Source of the DNA: Platerodrilus igneus
Lineage: Eukaryota; Arthropoda; Insecta; Coleoptera; Lycidae
Direction of reading: 5' to 3'
Assembly (NCBI GenBank): GCA_036346225.1
Contig: JARFIW010001216.1
Span: forward strand, 966,501-1,030,500
Length of the DNA: 64,000 nucleotides
Positions 10,027-22,310 of this stretch are shown one piece after another. Made by a program: the position numbers and the translations under genes. Position 1 is the stretch's first letter. Each line of letters opens with the position of its first letter. The notes under the pieces were generated by a model. The model searched no databases, was not told the DNA's origin, and worked only from the letters and a program-made list of their open reading frames with translations.

Positions 10027-10185
10027 AGCTGTAGGAAATAATTTATTTGAAACTTCAAATACAACTCAACATCAAATCACTATGCAATGTAAAATTTTAA
10101 TCTCCCTTTTATATTAATTATTAAAATTTTACATATGGTGATTTGGTCTCGAGTTGTATCTAACGTTTCAACAATTTGTTGTTTT
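10027..10185. repeat. Foldback repeat (hairpin-forming)
   Basis: TACAACTC...CAAATCAC...TGTAAAATTTTAAT on the left pairs with ATTAAAATTTTACA...GTGATTTG...GAGTTGTA on the right, around a short AT-rich centre near 10110. It is probably a small MITE relic. A transcribed hairpin would be possible but nothing supports expression. Confidence 0.55.
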
Positions 10186-13100
10186 CAACTTTACTCGGTT
10201 AATTTTAACACTTCAAATGATAAACTGTAGCGTTGAAATTTAATGAATAATAATTCTACGTGGTCTTCATTATATATTTTAATGCAAAACTATTTTTTAA
10301 ATGACACATATAAAATTGTTAATGGTCAAAAATGTAACAACTTAGTTAAATTTAAACGCACTTTTCTAACGAAAATATTAAGGCTGTAACGGACATTTTT
10401 GTACTTTAACATTTTTCGCTTCCTTTCTGTTAACGTACTTAAAAATAAATCGTTTCTTTGAGATCGCTGTTTGTATAAAGGAAATACTTCAGAATAATTC
10501 AGATTTGTATACAATTTAACTCGTGTGTATTAATTAAAAGTAGATAATTTGAAGATTGATTTTCATTAATAAAAATTGGATTATAAGTAAATTGCTTTCC
10601 AACTTGTTGAAAGTGATAGACCGCGGTCATTATGTATTAGATAAGATTGCGGCATTTCACGTTTTGTATGTTCCTCATGTTATTATACGAGTCTAGATAA
10701 GAGTCGATACGCGGTTGGTATAACAACGATTTTATATCTACACATGGAGAGTTCTAGTTTGTCCCTTGTTCCTAGATGTTAATTACGTTACGTTGGTAGT
10801 TTGTTGCTCGTTCCTATATATTGTTTACGTTGAAAAGTTACTGTTTGCTTTTGCTTTGAAGAGAGTGTGGAAACATGCGATGTTGTTTGTTGAAGCCAAG
10901 CTCGTTTTTCACTAAATAAACTGTGATAAAATACAAAGAACGGTATACAATTTGTTATAAAGTGCTTATAATGTGTATTTAAAGTGGTTTTGTGTATTAG
11001 TAATATTTACTCGTTCGGGGTACCCAATGTGAAATCTGCAAAATCGCTCTTTTTATTGTGAACCTATCTTCATTTTTACGAGGTCGTTCTAAATGTCTAT
11101 GTGGTTGGCGCGGAGTTTGAATTGGTAATCATAACCTATTCAATTATATTCCTAGGTGTTTAATTCTTGTATAATGTGGGACGAAGAACAAAATTCCGTG
11201 ATCACTGTTGCTCCTACAGAGGTAGAAAGAGCTCCCGATCTTATTCGAATTCCGACGCGTGATAATGTCTGCTGCTAACACCAGTGAAATACGTAGGTGT
11301 GATTAGGGTAACGTGTGATAAGTTCCATCAACACCCTCCCAGTAAAGGGTGAAGTGCTTCGCTAGTGCAGGACCTCGTGAATCCCACACTTCAAATGCAA
11401 GAAAGCGTTCCTGAAGGACTTTCTATAAGTTGAACTATTTCCTACTTGTTTTTACTTTAAATACCTGTCCGTTGCTTTGCCATACCTTTGGCGTCCTGAG
11501 ACCTTTTACCATAGAAGTGCATGCTACTAAGAAAAAAAACGAAAGAAAAACAAAATCAATACTACTGAATTACTCATACCAATTGTGTTTTATCTATTTA
11601 TCTTTTGTCAACATTTTATCTGATTTATGTTTAATTGGTGTGTGAGGAAACGTTTCTGCTACTCCCCAATATTACCTCACTTTGTACTAAAAATTTTTGT
11701 ACTGCTTTTACCGTTGTTATATTATATAGTTTATCTAAACAGTTTCTTTTTTTACATTCTACAAAGTACTGAATAATTTAGACTTTTCATTACTGCTATG
11801 CTTTTTCTTTATTTCAGGTTTGCAGGACTAATCTTTTTTTATTGCAGGCTTGCTATTCTAATTTCTTTTATTGCAGGTACTGTTACTAACTCCTTACCGC
11901 CGCATACATCATAGGTCAGTCTGCTTTCTACAACCCCCCCTACTCTCCGATTGAGCCGGGTCATTTCTTTGGCTTTCTTTGTGTTACGTAGCATAAATTT
12001 GGCGCCCAACGTGCTGCCAGGAAAAAAAACGTAACAAGGCGCTGTTATTTAGTTCAATACAACAAACACTAAAGAATAAAATATACATAAACGAAACAAT
12101 ACATAAACATAAACGAAAAAATTACGATAAACATTAAATATAAACACAAAAACGTAATAAACAGCAGGAACAACTTTGTTTATAAACTGGTTCAACTTTT
12201 TAAACACCGATAGCTGTAACCTGACAGTTGCGCGCCGGAAATCATCTTGAAGCCTGTCAAATTTATGATTGCGTTCTGCCCCCTCTCAGTATATTTTATA
12301 TATTGATGGATAAAGATAGTATCATCCTTCAATCTATATAATGAAGTGAGATAGATTTTTTATAGTGTCCGGACAAATTTTCCTATTAAGATACTCCGAA
12401 GGTTACTCTATGTACAAAACTATTTAAAATACGTCTAAATCTGTGGCATTACTATTGCTTCAATAATTCCAAGGTACAACCTTTTTTTGTTAAAATAGTA
12501 GTTTTAATTTACTTAAATTTAAATCCTGTATGAAGAGTAAGAAAATAAGTAATGATATGGTTGTATACAGTATTTTTTTCGCTACAAGAAACATGCTTAC
12601 ACTTTTTCTTTAAAATAATTTGGAGAGCCAATATTTGAACATTAAAAATTTAACATGGAATCCCTATAGTGCGTGAACCAATTTTACACCCGGTATGAGT
12701 ACTGAAAGTCACTTTCGCAAAATGTAATATAAATTCGAAAATCAAAAATATTTCTAGTTTAGTTGGGCGAACGACTAAAGTAAAAATAGTGCATGTTTTT
12801 CAATATCAAGTTGCGTCGATTATAAATGTCTATTGAACAATTCCAAAATTGTAATCAAATAACAGTGTATTTGACAAAAGTACCTTTTATAAGGTTCTAA
12901 CCAACTAAGAACTTCGCTTATAATTTGACAGCTAAATAAACATATTGTAATCCAATAACTAGGAATATAAAAGGGTAAAGTGTTTCAGAAATTAATTGCA
13001 TTATTACTGCAATCACCCCAGCTGATTTAAAGAACATAGTCTTCTCAGTGTTTAGGTTTAAACTTTTCACGTATAGAACGTCTAGACATGGGAGCTTCAT

Positions 13101-13190
13101 CCGTTTGAAGAACAGGTAGGTGTATGCTTCGGCTCGCGATCCAAACGCCACGATCGCAGTTTTCAGAGTCGTGGCTTTTGTATATATCCG
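10186..13190. other. Long stretch without a recognised gene
   Basis: Mostly AT-rich sequence. At 12000-12013 TGGCGCCCAACGTG matches a tRNA-Lys-type primer-binding site of retroelements, suggesting the leader of a plus-strand LTR element. I could not delimit an LTR on its left nor a gag gene on its right. An open stretch of 34 codons at about 11174-11275 (MWDEEQNSVITVAPTEVERA...) ends in a stop and is not assigned. Confidence 0.35.
12000..12013 (+). other. Possible retroelement primer-binding site
   Basis: TGGCGCCCAACGTG equals the start of the primer-binding sites that pair with tRNA-Lys1,2. It lies upstream of the plus-strand gypsy relic whose pol parts appear at 15330-15464 and 18812-21130, so it may be that element's leader, but the intervening sequence is too rearranged to prove it. 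Confidence 0.35.
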
Positions 13191-13196
13191 TTTTGT

Positions 13197-15185
13197 TTAT
13201 AGATTGTCTGGAATTTTAAACTTATTATTATCCTCTTGCAAGACTTCGGTTTGAACTTCCTCTTCGCAAGTCATCATACCCCTTGGCGCTAAATGCCCGA
13301 GGGATACTACGGCTTCACGAGCATCGGTATGTCTAATAGTAGCGTATTCGGGGTTAGTATCAATAAGATCAACTTCTTCTACTAACGGTTTATACTTGTT
13401 TTTCCGATTAAATTTTCTAAGGGCAGTTCCAGCGGATAACAACCAAGACGCCAACGGTTTACCATTAGCAGATTTTCTACAGTGTTAGAACATTTTCTCA
13501 TGAGGAGGGCAATTTATCGTGGTACAAAGCAGCGACTTGATGGACTGTAAAGCATCTTCTAAAGTCATCTGCCACTGGGAGGTTTGTAATCCTCTTGACT
13601 TGAAGATAAGCAAAATCGGTTACCAAATTAATTACATCATTGTAATTTTCGACCTGTCCATTGCCAGGTGCGTTATATGGCGAAGAGCGATTGGTCGCGA
13701 TAGCCCGCAACGTCAAATACGATTTTAGCTCATTCGACATAAACGAAGATCCTTGACCCTAGGAACTACATACAATGGAAAACCGAATATTGAAAACAGG
13801 TTGTTATAGCATCTAATCACAGTAGCGGCAGACATATCGGCGTAAGGATATGCAAAAGGGAAACGAGAGTACTCGTCAACGATGGTTTGCATGTATATAT
13901 TCGGATCACTGCTAGGAACAGACCCCTTCTTCATTCAATCTTTGAAAGGGAGCAGTTGTTTTAATTAAGTGTCCGTAATCTCTTCTTATAAATTGAGGTT
14001 TCAGTTCAGCGCATACTGGACAAGAGGATATTACGCGTCTAATCTCTTCTTTAGAGTTGGGCATATTTCTAGAACAAATCCAGTGTGTCATCCTAGTAAT
14101 ACCAAGTGACATAACGTTCGATATAGATTATAAAGATATTTAGGACTGTTAAGGCACCACATTATCTTTGCCTTTTCGATACGTACTATCAAAATTATCG
14201 CAGGTTAACTCTACCCTCCACCTTGCAATTTTCTCATTTTTTATTTTGCTACTATGTTTCTGGTCAAATATGAACGAAACAAACCGCTCATCGGTATATA
14301 ATTGAAAGTGTTTTCCAACAAGAAAATGCCGCCATTTCTTCAAGGCTTCTACAATAGCATAAACCTCCTTTTCGCCTGACGAATGTCGTTGCTCACTTTT
14401 AGATAGCGTACGAGAAAAAAACGCCACAGACCTTCCTTATTAGCTCAGAGTCGCAGCGATAGTGCTCTAAAGCATCAGTTTCTACTATAAATGGGACACC
14501 ATTACGTATGCTTGTAACGGCAGACTTTGCAATTTCTTGTTTTAAGCTTTCAAAATCAGAAAGGTAAGGAGAAGTTATTAGTTAACACAAGTTATCGAAT
14601 TTTTGTTGAAAACCTTGGAACCCATCTAGAGTAATGCGCAAGAATTCCTAAGCACCTTTTTAAAGAACCACGGTTTTAAGACACTAGGAAGTTTAAAAGA
14701 GCTTTTAGCTTTGAAGGATCAGAGCTAAGAATGTCATCTTTAATGTAATAGCCTAGTAATGTAATGGAATTTACATAAAGGACGCTTTTGCTTTCGTTCA
14801 ACGTAAGATTGTATTTTGAGAAAACTGTAAGAAGATTTTTAAGATTTTCATCATGTTCGCTTTGGTTTTTGCCACAGACTGTTACGTCATCGAAATAGGC
14901 ATACACGGCAATAAGTTTTTCTTTAGAAATTATATCGCCTAAAACTCTGTGGAAACAAGCAACTCCCTTAGTTACCCTAAACGGAACTCTGCAAAATTGC
15001 TAGAGTTTTCTGATAGCTTCAAAAGCAGTATACTTCTTTTCGTTTTCCCGTAACGGTATTTGATGATAAGCATTTCGTAGGTCAAAAGTACCAATTATAT
15101 TGAACTTTGCTACCTCAGAGACAAAATTTTCTATGTTTGGCAGCGGATAAGCATCAAGGTAAGTGAAACGATTTATAGTGTTAGA
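13197..15185 (-). pseudogene. Ty3/gypsy pol relic, minus strand
   Basis: Minus-strand blocks in pol order. Reverse transcriptase at about 15185-14676 ends in MYAYFDDVTV (the usual YxDD active site reads YFDD) and LLGYYIKDD. RNase H lies at 14149-14427 (MAFFSRTLSKSEQRHS, YRKGKDNVVP). The integrase zinc-binding region and core lie at 13500-14112 (CPVCAELKP, IVDEYSRFPFAYP, SSPYNAPGNGQVE). An integrase C-terminal part follows at 13197-13454. The order RT-RH-IN is that of Ty3/gypsy. Stops and frameshifts separate the blocks; gag, protease and LTRs were not identified. It lies head to head with the plus-strand gypsy relic that begins at about 15330. Confidence 0.8.
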
Positions 15186-15329
15186 TAACTCTTAAGATAT
15201 GATCCAGGGGGCAAGTCGGAAACGTTAATACAGTTTATATGTCGAAAGTAGTAACGCTGACAACGTAGCGCCCGTTGTACATACAGTCAAGCTACCGTAT
15301 AAGTAGTGACAGAACTGTCTGTCAACAAA

Positions 15330-15464
15330 TGTTTTAGGCGAAACTAATTCACCTTACGCTAGCCCCATAACTCTCGTACAAAAAACGAACGGAAGTGACC
15401 GTTTATGCGTCGATTTTCGAGCATTAAACAAGAATACTGTAAAAGACCGTTACCCTACTGCCCC
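15330..15464 (+). pseudogene. Plus-strand Ty3/gypsy relic, 5' piece of RT
   Basis: Encodes [20 protein letters not shown] and [13 protein letters not shown], the conserved start of a gypsy reverse transcriptase (fingers domain). The frame is cut at 15464 by a LINE and resumes at 18826. The 14 bases TACCCTACTGCCCC occur at 15451-15464 and again at 18812-18825, a target-site duplication that proves the two gypsy pieces were one. Confidence 0.85.
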
Positions 15465-15469
15465 CCAGG

Positions 15470-17452
15470 CAGCTATCGTTCAATTAGCTTGCCGCCGGTG
15501 CTGGGGAAAGCTTTGGATCGCGTTATGATTACGCGAGTTGAGGACTTAGCGCGAGCAGCGGCGGTTTTAATAACCGATAGTTCGGTTAAATGGAGGGAAA
15601 GTCGACTATCGACGCGCTAGAGTTCGTTGTCGGGGAAATTAAGCAGGCGAGAGATGCCAAAGAGTACAGTGTTGTTGTTGCTTTGGACATTTCAGGAGCA
15701 TTTGATGCTGCCTGGTGGCCATTAATCGTTTGCGAGTTAGATCGTAGGGGTTGTTCGCGGAAATTGATGTCTTTAGTTAAGAGCTATTTCTCGGGGCGAC
15801 TGGCACAAATTGAAATTCCGGGTAAAGTTTTGTCGCGCGAGGTTGCAAAGGGGTGCCCGCAGGGGTCATGCTCTGGTCCTACCTTTTGGAAGTTGTTGTA
15901 TGAAGCATTTTTAGGGACAAGTTGCCTGCAGGATGTTGGGTTTGCGGATAACACGCTTTTAATTATCAGATCGTGATTATTAATGAACATGCGAACAAAA
16001 CCATACGAGGCGCTAAATAAATTGCACGAATGGTCTCGGGAGCTAAAATTGAAGTTCAATACGTCAAAATTGGAGGCACTATATTTCGGGACAAAACCGG
16101 GACAGCGACCCCCTAGGCTAGAGCTAGAAGGGGAGAAAATCCCGTTCAAAGATGCCATCACGTATACTTCGGTGTCAAAATAGACGATAAATTAAATTGG
16201 AAAGCGCACGTGCAATACGTAAAAAGTAAAGGCAGCGAATTATCAAATAAAATTATGGCGGCGGCGAAAATAAACTGGGGTTTCAGGGACGAATCGCTGA
16301 GAACGGTCTATGCCGGAGCAATAGAGCCGGCAATGCTGTACGCTGTAAAGGCGTCGAGGGCGTCGAGGGCGTACACCTCCACGGAGGCGGTCCTGGTGAT
16401 CAGTAGGACTCTCCCTATCGATTATGTCATTAGGGAGATTAGGGATAGGAGATTAATAGATATAGGGAAAGGGCGCGAAATTATCGAAGATATTCCTCTT
16501 GGTAATAAGGAGGTTTCGAGGAAGGTGGTTGTATCAGAGTTAGGGTACCCGGCCGATATTAAAGGGATCAAGTTTGTTGAAGGTGATGTGGACGCGACGG
16601 GTATCAAAATTTATACCGACGGTTCACGTATGAACGATGGGCAAGCAGGCGCGGCGTTTGTCGTGTATAAGCAGGAAAGTGAAGTGTTTCAGTTTCAAAC
16701 CCAACTCGCGAACTGGCGCACTATCTTCCAGTGCAAATTGGTAGCCGTACGAGAGGCTATCGATTACGTAATAAACCATACGAGCAGAGACTAGTATTAT
16801 ATAATCAGTGATAGTAAATCGGCGCTGACGGCTTTAACAAACATGAACACCTCAACAGACCTTCAAACGGACGTCTGGAAGATAGCACATATGGCGCTCG
16901 AGTTTCGACGTTTAAAGTTCTGTTGGGTTAGGTCGCACCATAGCAACGATAAGACTGATGAATTACCTAAAGAGGCCGCGACGGCGACTTTCGGATATCA
17001 CATTCGTCAATCCCGAGGTCTCTAATTAAAAGAAAGCTGCGCGAAAAGTCAATCCGACAATAGGAAGCAAGGTAGAACAACGCTGCCACGAGCAGGTTGA
17101 CCCATAAATTTATATCGAGCATTGTAGCTAGAGATAAGATCGAGGTGAAGCTCGACCATAAAATGGTACAGCTGATGACAGGGCACAGCGCCCTGAAAGC
17201 GTAATTGCAAAGATTCGCTTTAACCGACAACGATGCGGTGAGGGCGCAGAAAGCGCAGAGCACGTGCTTTTCGACTGCCCACTCAAGGTGACAAATCGAG
17301 GGTTAGCCGATGTGAAATTAACTATCGTAGGGCTAGCATGGCCAAAGAGCCACCAGGAAGTCGGGGAATTGGTTAACCAGAAGGCGTCCTGGACAGCCTT
17401 TATAGAATTTACGGGAAGGGTCGCGAGATTGGACGGTAATAACCGCGTGTAA
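15470..17452 (+). pseudogene. Reverse transcriptase-RNase H of R1/LOA-like LINE
   Basis: Blocks in order: [17 protein letters not shown] (RT start), VVALDISGAFDAAWW (catalytic Asp block), GCPQGSCSGPTFWKLLYE (an R1-clade signature), VGFADNTLLI (the YxDD block reads FADN, so the second Asp is lost), then an RNase H domain at 16600-17000 (IKIYTDGSRMNDGQAGAAF, ISDSKSAL, CWVRSHH), and a C-terminal EHVLFDCPL motif at about 17258-17285. RT plus RNase H with the R1-type signature fits the R1/LOA/I group. Several stops and frameshifts make it non-functional. Confidence 0.8.
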
Positions 17453-17469
17453 ATCGGGAGGGTGGGGGG

Positions 17470-18811
17470 AGGATTGAAAAATTTTAGATTTCGACTTGGC
17501 GTGAAAATGATGTGATGAGCATGACATAACCAAAACCTGTATACTAATAATAAAAAAAAAAGAAAAAATATACAATATAACAATCTAGTCTAATATGCAC
17601 GACCAACTTCCACACCACTAAAACAATCACTGTCAAACCTCAAACGCGCGGAATATCGGGAATAAATCAAAATATAAATATATAATAACAAACTAAATCA
17701 GAAAACCCTCAATAACGTAAATCAGTAAAATAAATAAAGAAAATAAAATAGAGTAAAACCGCACATCCCCTCAGGACTTTTAAGTGATAGTGATTGCTCC
17801 CCCCCTCTTCCGAACGTTTAGTGCATGCCTACCAGGACTTTAACAGTGCATATTCAACTCCCCTTAGAAGTAAGAAACAAATAGATGTAGGCAGACAACC
17901 AGATCCTCGGATGCTGGAGAAATTTATAACACAGGTAAGGTTGTGGCGGCTGTACTCGCATAAGCATTGACTTGCAGTAATAAGCACATTTTGAAATAAT
18001 TTTACCAGCACGTTTTATGTGTAATGGCGCTAGTCGATATAATGCTCATGGGAGTGCACCTGATAATTTATTTGGGTGATGCTTCTGCTAAATGCAATGT
18101 TACACGCTTATGCTTATACATTTTTATTTAATTATATATATTCATAAATATTTTATATTTATTTATATTTTAAATTGACATTTTACATTTATTTTGCATG
18201 TATTATATTATTTTGTAGCTTGAATTGTTTTTTCTAACGTTCTGCCGCCATTTTTAGTGGCAGCATTTTTATAAGATTGTAATTGGTTGTAATAATAATA
18301 TAAATCAGTTAGAGAATGACAGGAATAGCTAGGGACGATTTTACACTAAAGATAAAATAAATTACTAAGACCAGGGAGCACAAATTTGCAAATTTATAGA
18401 GTAGGCAAAATAGCTAGATTCACTTATAAAATATTTGGCGAATGCTTAGAAAACTTGAATCCATTTTTTTTTAAACAGGGAGCTAGATTTGGATAGTTCT
18501 AAGACGACCCTTCAGCTCGCATCGGTAAGCAGAGCTGGCAGCTGCTATCTGGTATTTCGGATCCCTCCCCCTTTCATTTTGCTTGTGTCTTGTTGATTGG
18601 ACACACTCTAACGTCAACGCTAGGGATACCATTATTCAAACCCTATTTTTAGTTTTGTTTCAGTTTGTTAGATTTTTATTTAGAATAGATTAATTTTGAA
18701 GTTAGATTACACTTGAAGCACGTTAATTTCGCGTTTAAACCTAATGTAGTACCTTCGGATGGAGCATTGGGGACGTGGCCGCAGGCATAGCGGTCCTTAT
18801 TCGAATTATAA
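17470..18811 (+). other. 3' region of the LINE, no gene seen
   Basis: Non-coding. Contains an A-rich tract (about 17548-17572), AT-rich sequence, and near the end GTAGTACCTTCGGATGGAGC followed by ATTGG (18747-18771), which is shared with SINE 3' ends at 37.66 kb and 52.43 kb. Confidence 0.4.
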
Positions 18812-19986
18812 TACCCTACTGCCCCGTATAGATGACTAATTAGACAGTTTGGGCAAGGGTAAATACTATACGTGTCTTGACATGACTTCAAGGTTTTATC
18901 AAATTCCAATCACCCCTGATTCCATTTCAGAAACAGCGTTTGTAACGCCGGATGGACAGTATGAGTGTCTCCGATTACCTTTCGGTCTAGCCAACGGCCC
19001 TTCTGTTTATCAAATAGCCATTAATTTAGCTTTAGGTAATTTGAAATACGACGTGGCACTAGTGTATATTGATGACGTTCTCATACCTTCCTTAACCATA
19101 GAAGAGGGATTCCATAAACTGGAGTGAGTTTTAAACGCTCTACGCAAAGCAGGTTTCTCGATCAACATTCGAAAGTGTCGTTTCCTTATGGAAAAAGTCC
19201 GCTACCTTGGTCGCGAGATATTTTCTGTAGGTATTAGACCTGACAAATGTAAGATTAAGGCGATCAAAGAAAGCCCATTACCCACGAATGTTAAACAAGT
19301 ACGGCAATTCGTCGGCTTGGCTAGTTATTTTAGAAAATTCGTACCTGCATTGTCCACTAAAGTTGCTTGTATATCCAATTTAACGAGAAACAACGTTCCG
19401 TTTATTTGGAACGCAGAACGTGAAAAGACTAGATGTTACATTATTGAGGCGTTGACGCAGAAGCCACTGCTATCAGTATTCGATCCCAGTGTATAAACCC
19501 AACTGCATACCGACGCAAGTAGCCTCGGTTTCGGCGCTATATTAATGCAAAAATACGAGAATTCTTTCCGGCCTGTGGAATACTTTAGCCAAAAGACCTC
19601 TCTAGAGGAAAGTAATTATCATTCTTTTGAGTTAGAAACTTTGGCGGTTGTGAAGGCTTTTAAAAATTTTCGGGTTTATTTAATCGAAATCAAGTTCACA
19701 CTTGTAACAGACTGCAACTCTCTAAAATTATCAGCTAACAAAAAGGATATTAAATCACGTAACGCTCGGTGGTGGGTATACATGTCAGATTATAATTTTG
19801 ATATACTTTATCGTAAGGGTCCGAAATATCTCACGTTAACTTTTTGAGCAGAAATCCTACTGAGCATGTGAACCAAGTAAACACTAGTCTCATAAATTTT
19901 AGGAATTGGCTCACTGTTTCTCAGAATCAAGACCCCGAATGCAGCCAAATAATTAAATCTTTAGGAAGTGACGAAAAAAATGCAAG

Positions 19987-20019
<33 letters not shown>

Positions 20020-21130
20020 GATAAAGGTACGCTATTTCAAATTGTTCCTGAGGCGAACGGCAAGACCGTTTAACTATCCTTTGTACCATCAAATAATAGA
20101 TATCAATTAATGAAAATTTCCCATGATAATCAAAGTCACATTGGTTGGGAAAAGACACTTGCATCTATTAAATTGTACTTTTGGTTTCCAAACATGAGCC
20201 GTTTCATAAAAAAGTATGTTAACCATTGCCTGATTTGTGCTATGCGCAAAAATAGATCCGGCCCCTAGCAAGGTTTCCTCACTTTTATTCCAAAACCCAT
20301 TAAAGCTTTTCATACAATATATATGGATTGTCTGGGACCTCTACCCAGTAATCCTGACAAATATAAATATATTCTAGTCCTAGTCGACGCCTTTTCTAAG
20401 TTTACTGTCCTGTATCCTCAATCTTCACTGACTGCGGAAGACCCTAAAACTAATCTTACCACATTTGTAAGCATTTTTGGAAGAACGAGCAAAATAATTC
20501 ATGACTCTGGAACAAATTTTACAGCAAAATTTTTTAAATCAATTGTCGAGCATTTTTGCGTTGAACTGCACGTGACAACCCCAGGTGTACATCGCTAAAA
20601 CGGGCAAGCCGAACGTTGCTTGTGTACTATCACAAATATGTTGAGAATCGAATCCAATAAAGCAACAAATTGGCCGAGTAAAATTTGGAAAATACAACTA
20701 GTCAATAATACCACAGTACAAAAAACTACCGGGCATTCTCCATTTAAATTAGTTTTTGAGCAAGAGGGGCAGGCCCCACAAATTCGTACCATGCTCGAGG
20801 ACTTGCCTACACCTCTGGTAATACCACCATTCCAATAGATCGCATACAAGTAGTATATAATCTGAGACGCAATACTGAAAAACAACTAACCGCTGCAAAT
20901 AAGAAACGAAGGGCAGATTTCACTTTCAAAATTGGCGATGCGGTACTTTTAAATAGAGGCCAAAGACTTGAAAAAATCAATTGTGAATTTGTTGGACCGT
21001 ACATCATAAAAATTTATGACCACACAACCGTTATGTACTTATTATTAAGAGTGTGCAAGAGAGCAACTACGCCTTTGGCCAGTCAATTGGACTCCTGAAG
21101 ATTTCCAACGCTTACTAGAATCTGAGTCAA
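18812..21130 (+). pseudogene. Plus-strand Ty3/gypsy relic, main pol part
   Basis: Continues the element cut at 15464. RT at 18850-19500: KYYTCLDMTSRFYQIPI, LPFGLANGPSVYQ, VYIDDVLIP (intact YxDD as YIDD) and VGLASYFRKFVPA. RNase H at 19500-19840: QTEL.TDAS-like start, then YHSFELETLAVVKAFK and YRKGPKYLTL. Integrase at 20100-20840: CLICAMRKN, MDCLGPLPSNPDKYKYILVL (first catalytic Asp), IHDSGTNFTAKFF (second Asp, in the DxGTxF motif) and TTVQKTTGHSPFKLVF. The C-terminal part runs to about 21130. Stops occur at 19124, 19494, 19845 and elsewhere, and a TA microsatellite interrupts integrase. Non-functional. LTRs not delimited. Confidence 0.85.
19987..20014. repeat. TA microsatellite
   Basis: About 14 TA units inside the integrase region of the gypsy relic. 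An expansion that postdates loss of function. Confidence 0.9.
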
Positions 21131-21209
21131 ATCTCACGTGTGGGTATTTGTTTTTATAATCCTTCTTCACTGGCAATTACACGTTGCCGTGTTAGATAAA
21201 AGAAGTAAC

Positions 21210-21579
21210 AAGACCCATCGCAAATGCGTACGTTTTACGTGCGGCATTTCCATCGTGTCTCTGTGTGAAAGACCCATCGCAAATACGCACACTTTGCAGT
21301 GCAGTATTTCCATCGTGTCTTTTGTAATTGTATTAGAAAGGTTGCTGAAAGACTCATCGTAAATAGCACACCTTGTAGTGTGTTATTTCCATCGTGTCTT
21401 TGCGGTGCATTTTTATTTATATGTTCATTATGTACAAAAGACATATGGTAAATACGCACACCTTGTAATGTATTTTCATCGTATCTTTGTGTCAGTATTA
21501 CTTGATATACTCTGTGTTTACAGAAGGAACCATCGTAAATACTTTTATTATTTCCATTGTGTCTTTTTATGCGTGTAAG
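21210..21579 (+). repeat. Minisatellite, five 55-90-bp units
   Basis: Units start at about 21210, 21269, 21349, 21438 and 21526. Each has GA(C/A)CCATCG(C/T)AAATA near its start and a variant of ATTTCCATCGTGTCTTT later. Several hold a GCACACYTTG / TAGTGTG mini-hairpin. The array follows directly on the gypsy pol end, so it may be part of that element's 3' region or LTR. Confidence 0.8.
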
Positions 21580-22196
21580 CCGATGTGAAACCTACACCTG
21601 GTCAGTTGGATGTTACATAAGCTTTGTTTTCTTTCAGGTAATGAACGTGCATTTATAATTCGGGAATGTATTGTTAATAAAGTATAGGCATATGTGGAAT
21701 CTTATTTGACGTTATTTATAAAATAGAAAAAACAGGTAAACTTGTAAAAGGATATCTAGCCAACCCGGTGATAAATAAACATTTTATTTAACAAATTTTT
21801 TTTTTGATTTGTCAAATTTATGGGTGTCTATACGATATTTTAGACAAAGGTAAAGTATAATATCATAAATTTAGGAAACCATAAACGAAGGAGATCTATG
21901 CGAAATAAGTCTTTTCGTAGGAATAATATCAAAGGAGTTTGACACCCCATAATTATGATAATAGAAAAAATCTTTCATGATAAGTGAGTATTGTAACATA
22001 ATTTGTTTTTATTTTCAGCCATTTTATTTATTATTTTTATCTTTATTTTCAATATCTTCATTATTTCTTCCATAGGAACCCACTCTCATACCACTGTAGT
22101 TAACTGGTACACCATTTAAATTATTACGGGGTTTCCGTTATTTCTGGATAGATCCAAATTTATACCGTCACATCATTTTACCCATAACCGTACTAT
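21580..22196. other. No gene seen
   Basis: AT-rich sequence following the minisatellite. No recognised repeat or reading frame. Confidence 0.3.
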
Positions 22197-22310
22197 TTAT
22201 GCTCTTAACGTTCTTAACATTTTATTCTGAATGCCATTTAATCCAAGAGCTTTACTTAATATGACTTTTCCAGAATTATTAATACCTTCTTCTGAACCCA
22301 TACTGTAGAA
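22197..22310 (-). pseudogene. LINE reverse-transcriptase fragment, cut by hAT
   Basis: The minus strand encodes GKVILSKALGLNGIQNKM, a version of the 'KAPGLDGIPNE' motif at the start of non-LTR reverse transcriptases. The frame is interrupted at 22310 by the hAT element, whose 8-bp target duplication lies here and at 25561-25568. Too short to assign to a clade. Confidence 0.55.

Larger units (their letters stand above)
15465..18811 (+). mobile_element. 5'-truncated R1/LOA-like LINE inserted in gypsy
   Basis: A 3.3-kb insertion flanked by a 14-bp direct repeat. It starts inside reverse transcriptase and so is 5'-truncated, with no endonuclease domain. Coding relics run to about 17452. The rest (to 18811) is a long 3' region with an A-rich tract at 17548-17572 and, at 18745-18772, a motif also found at the 3' ends of the SINE copies. 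Some later insertion inside the 3' region cannot be excluded. Confidence 0.75.

Noticed and set aside
12918..13151. 77-codon minus-strand open stretch next to the gypsy relic (possible envelope end)
   Set aside because: Hydrophobic but with no envelope motif, and continuity with the gypsy pol could not be shown.
15784..17583. Long minus-strand open stretches opposite the R1/LOA-like LINE
   Set aside because: They mirror the plus-strand RT and RNase H coding sequence, which has clear family motifs. The antisense frames have none.
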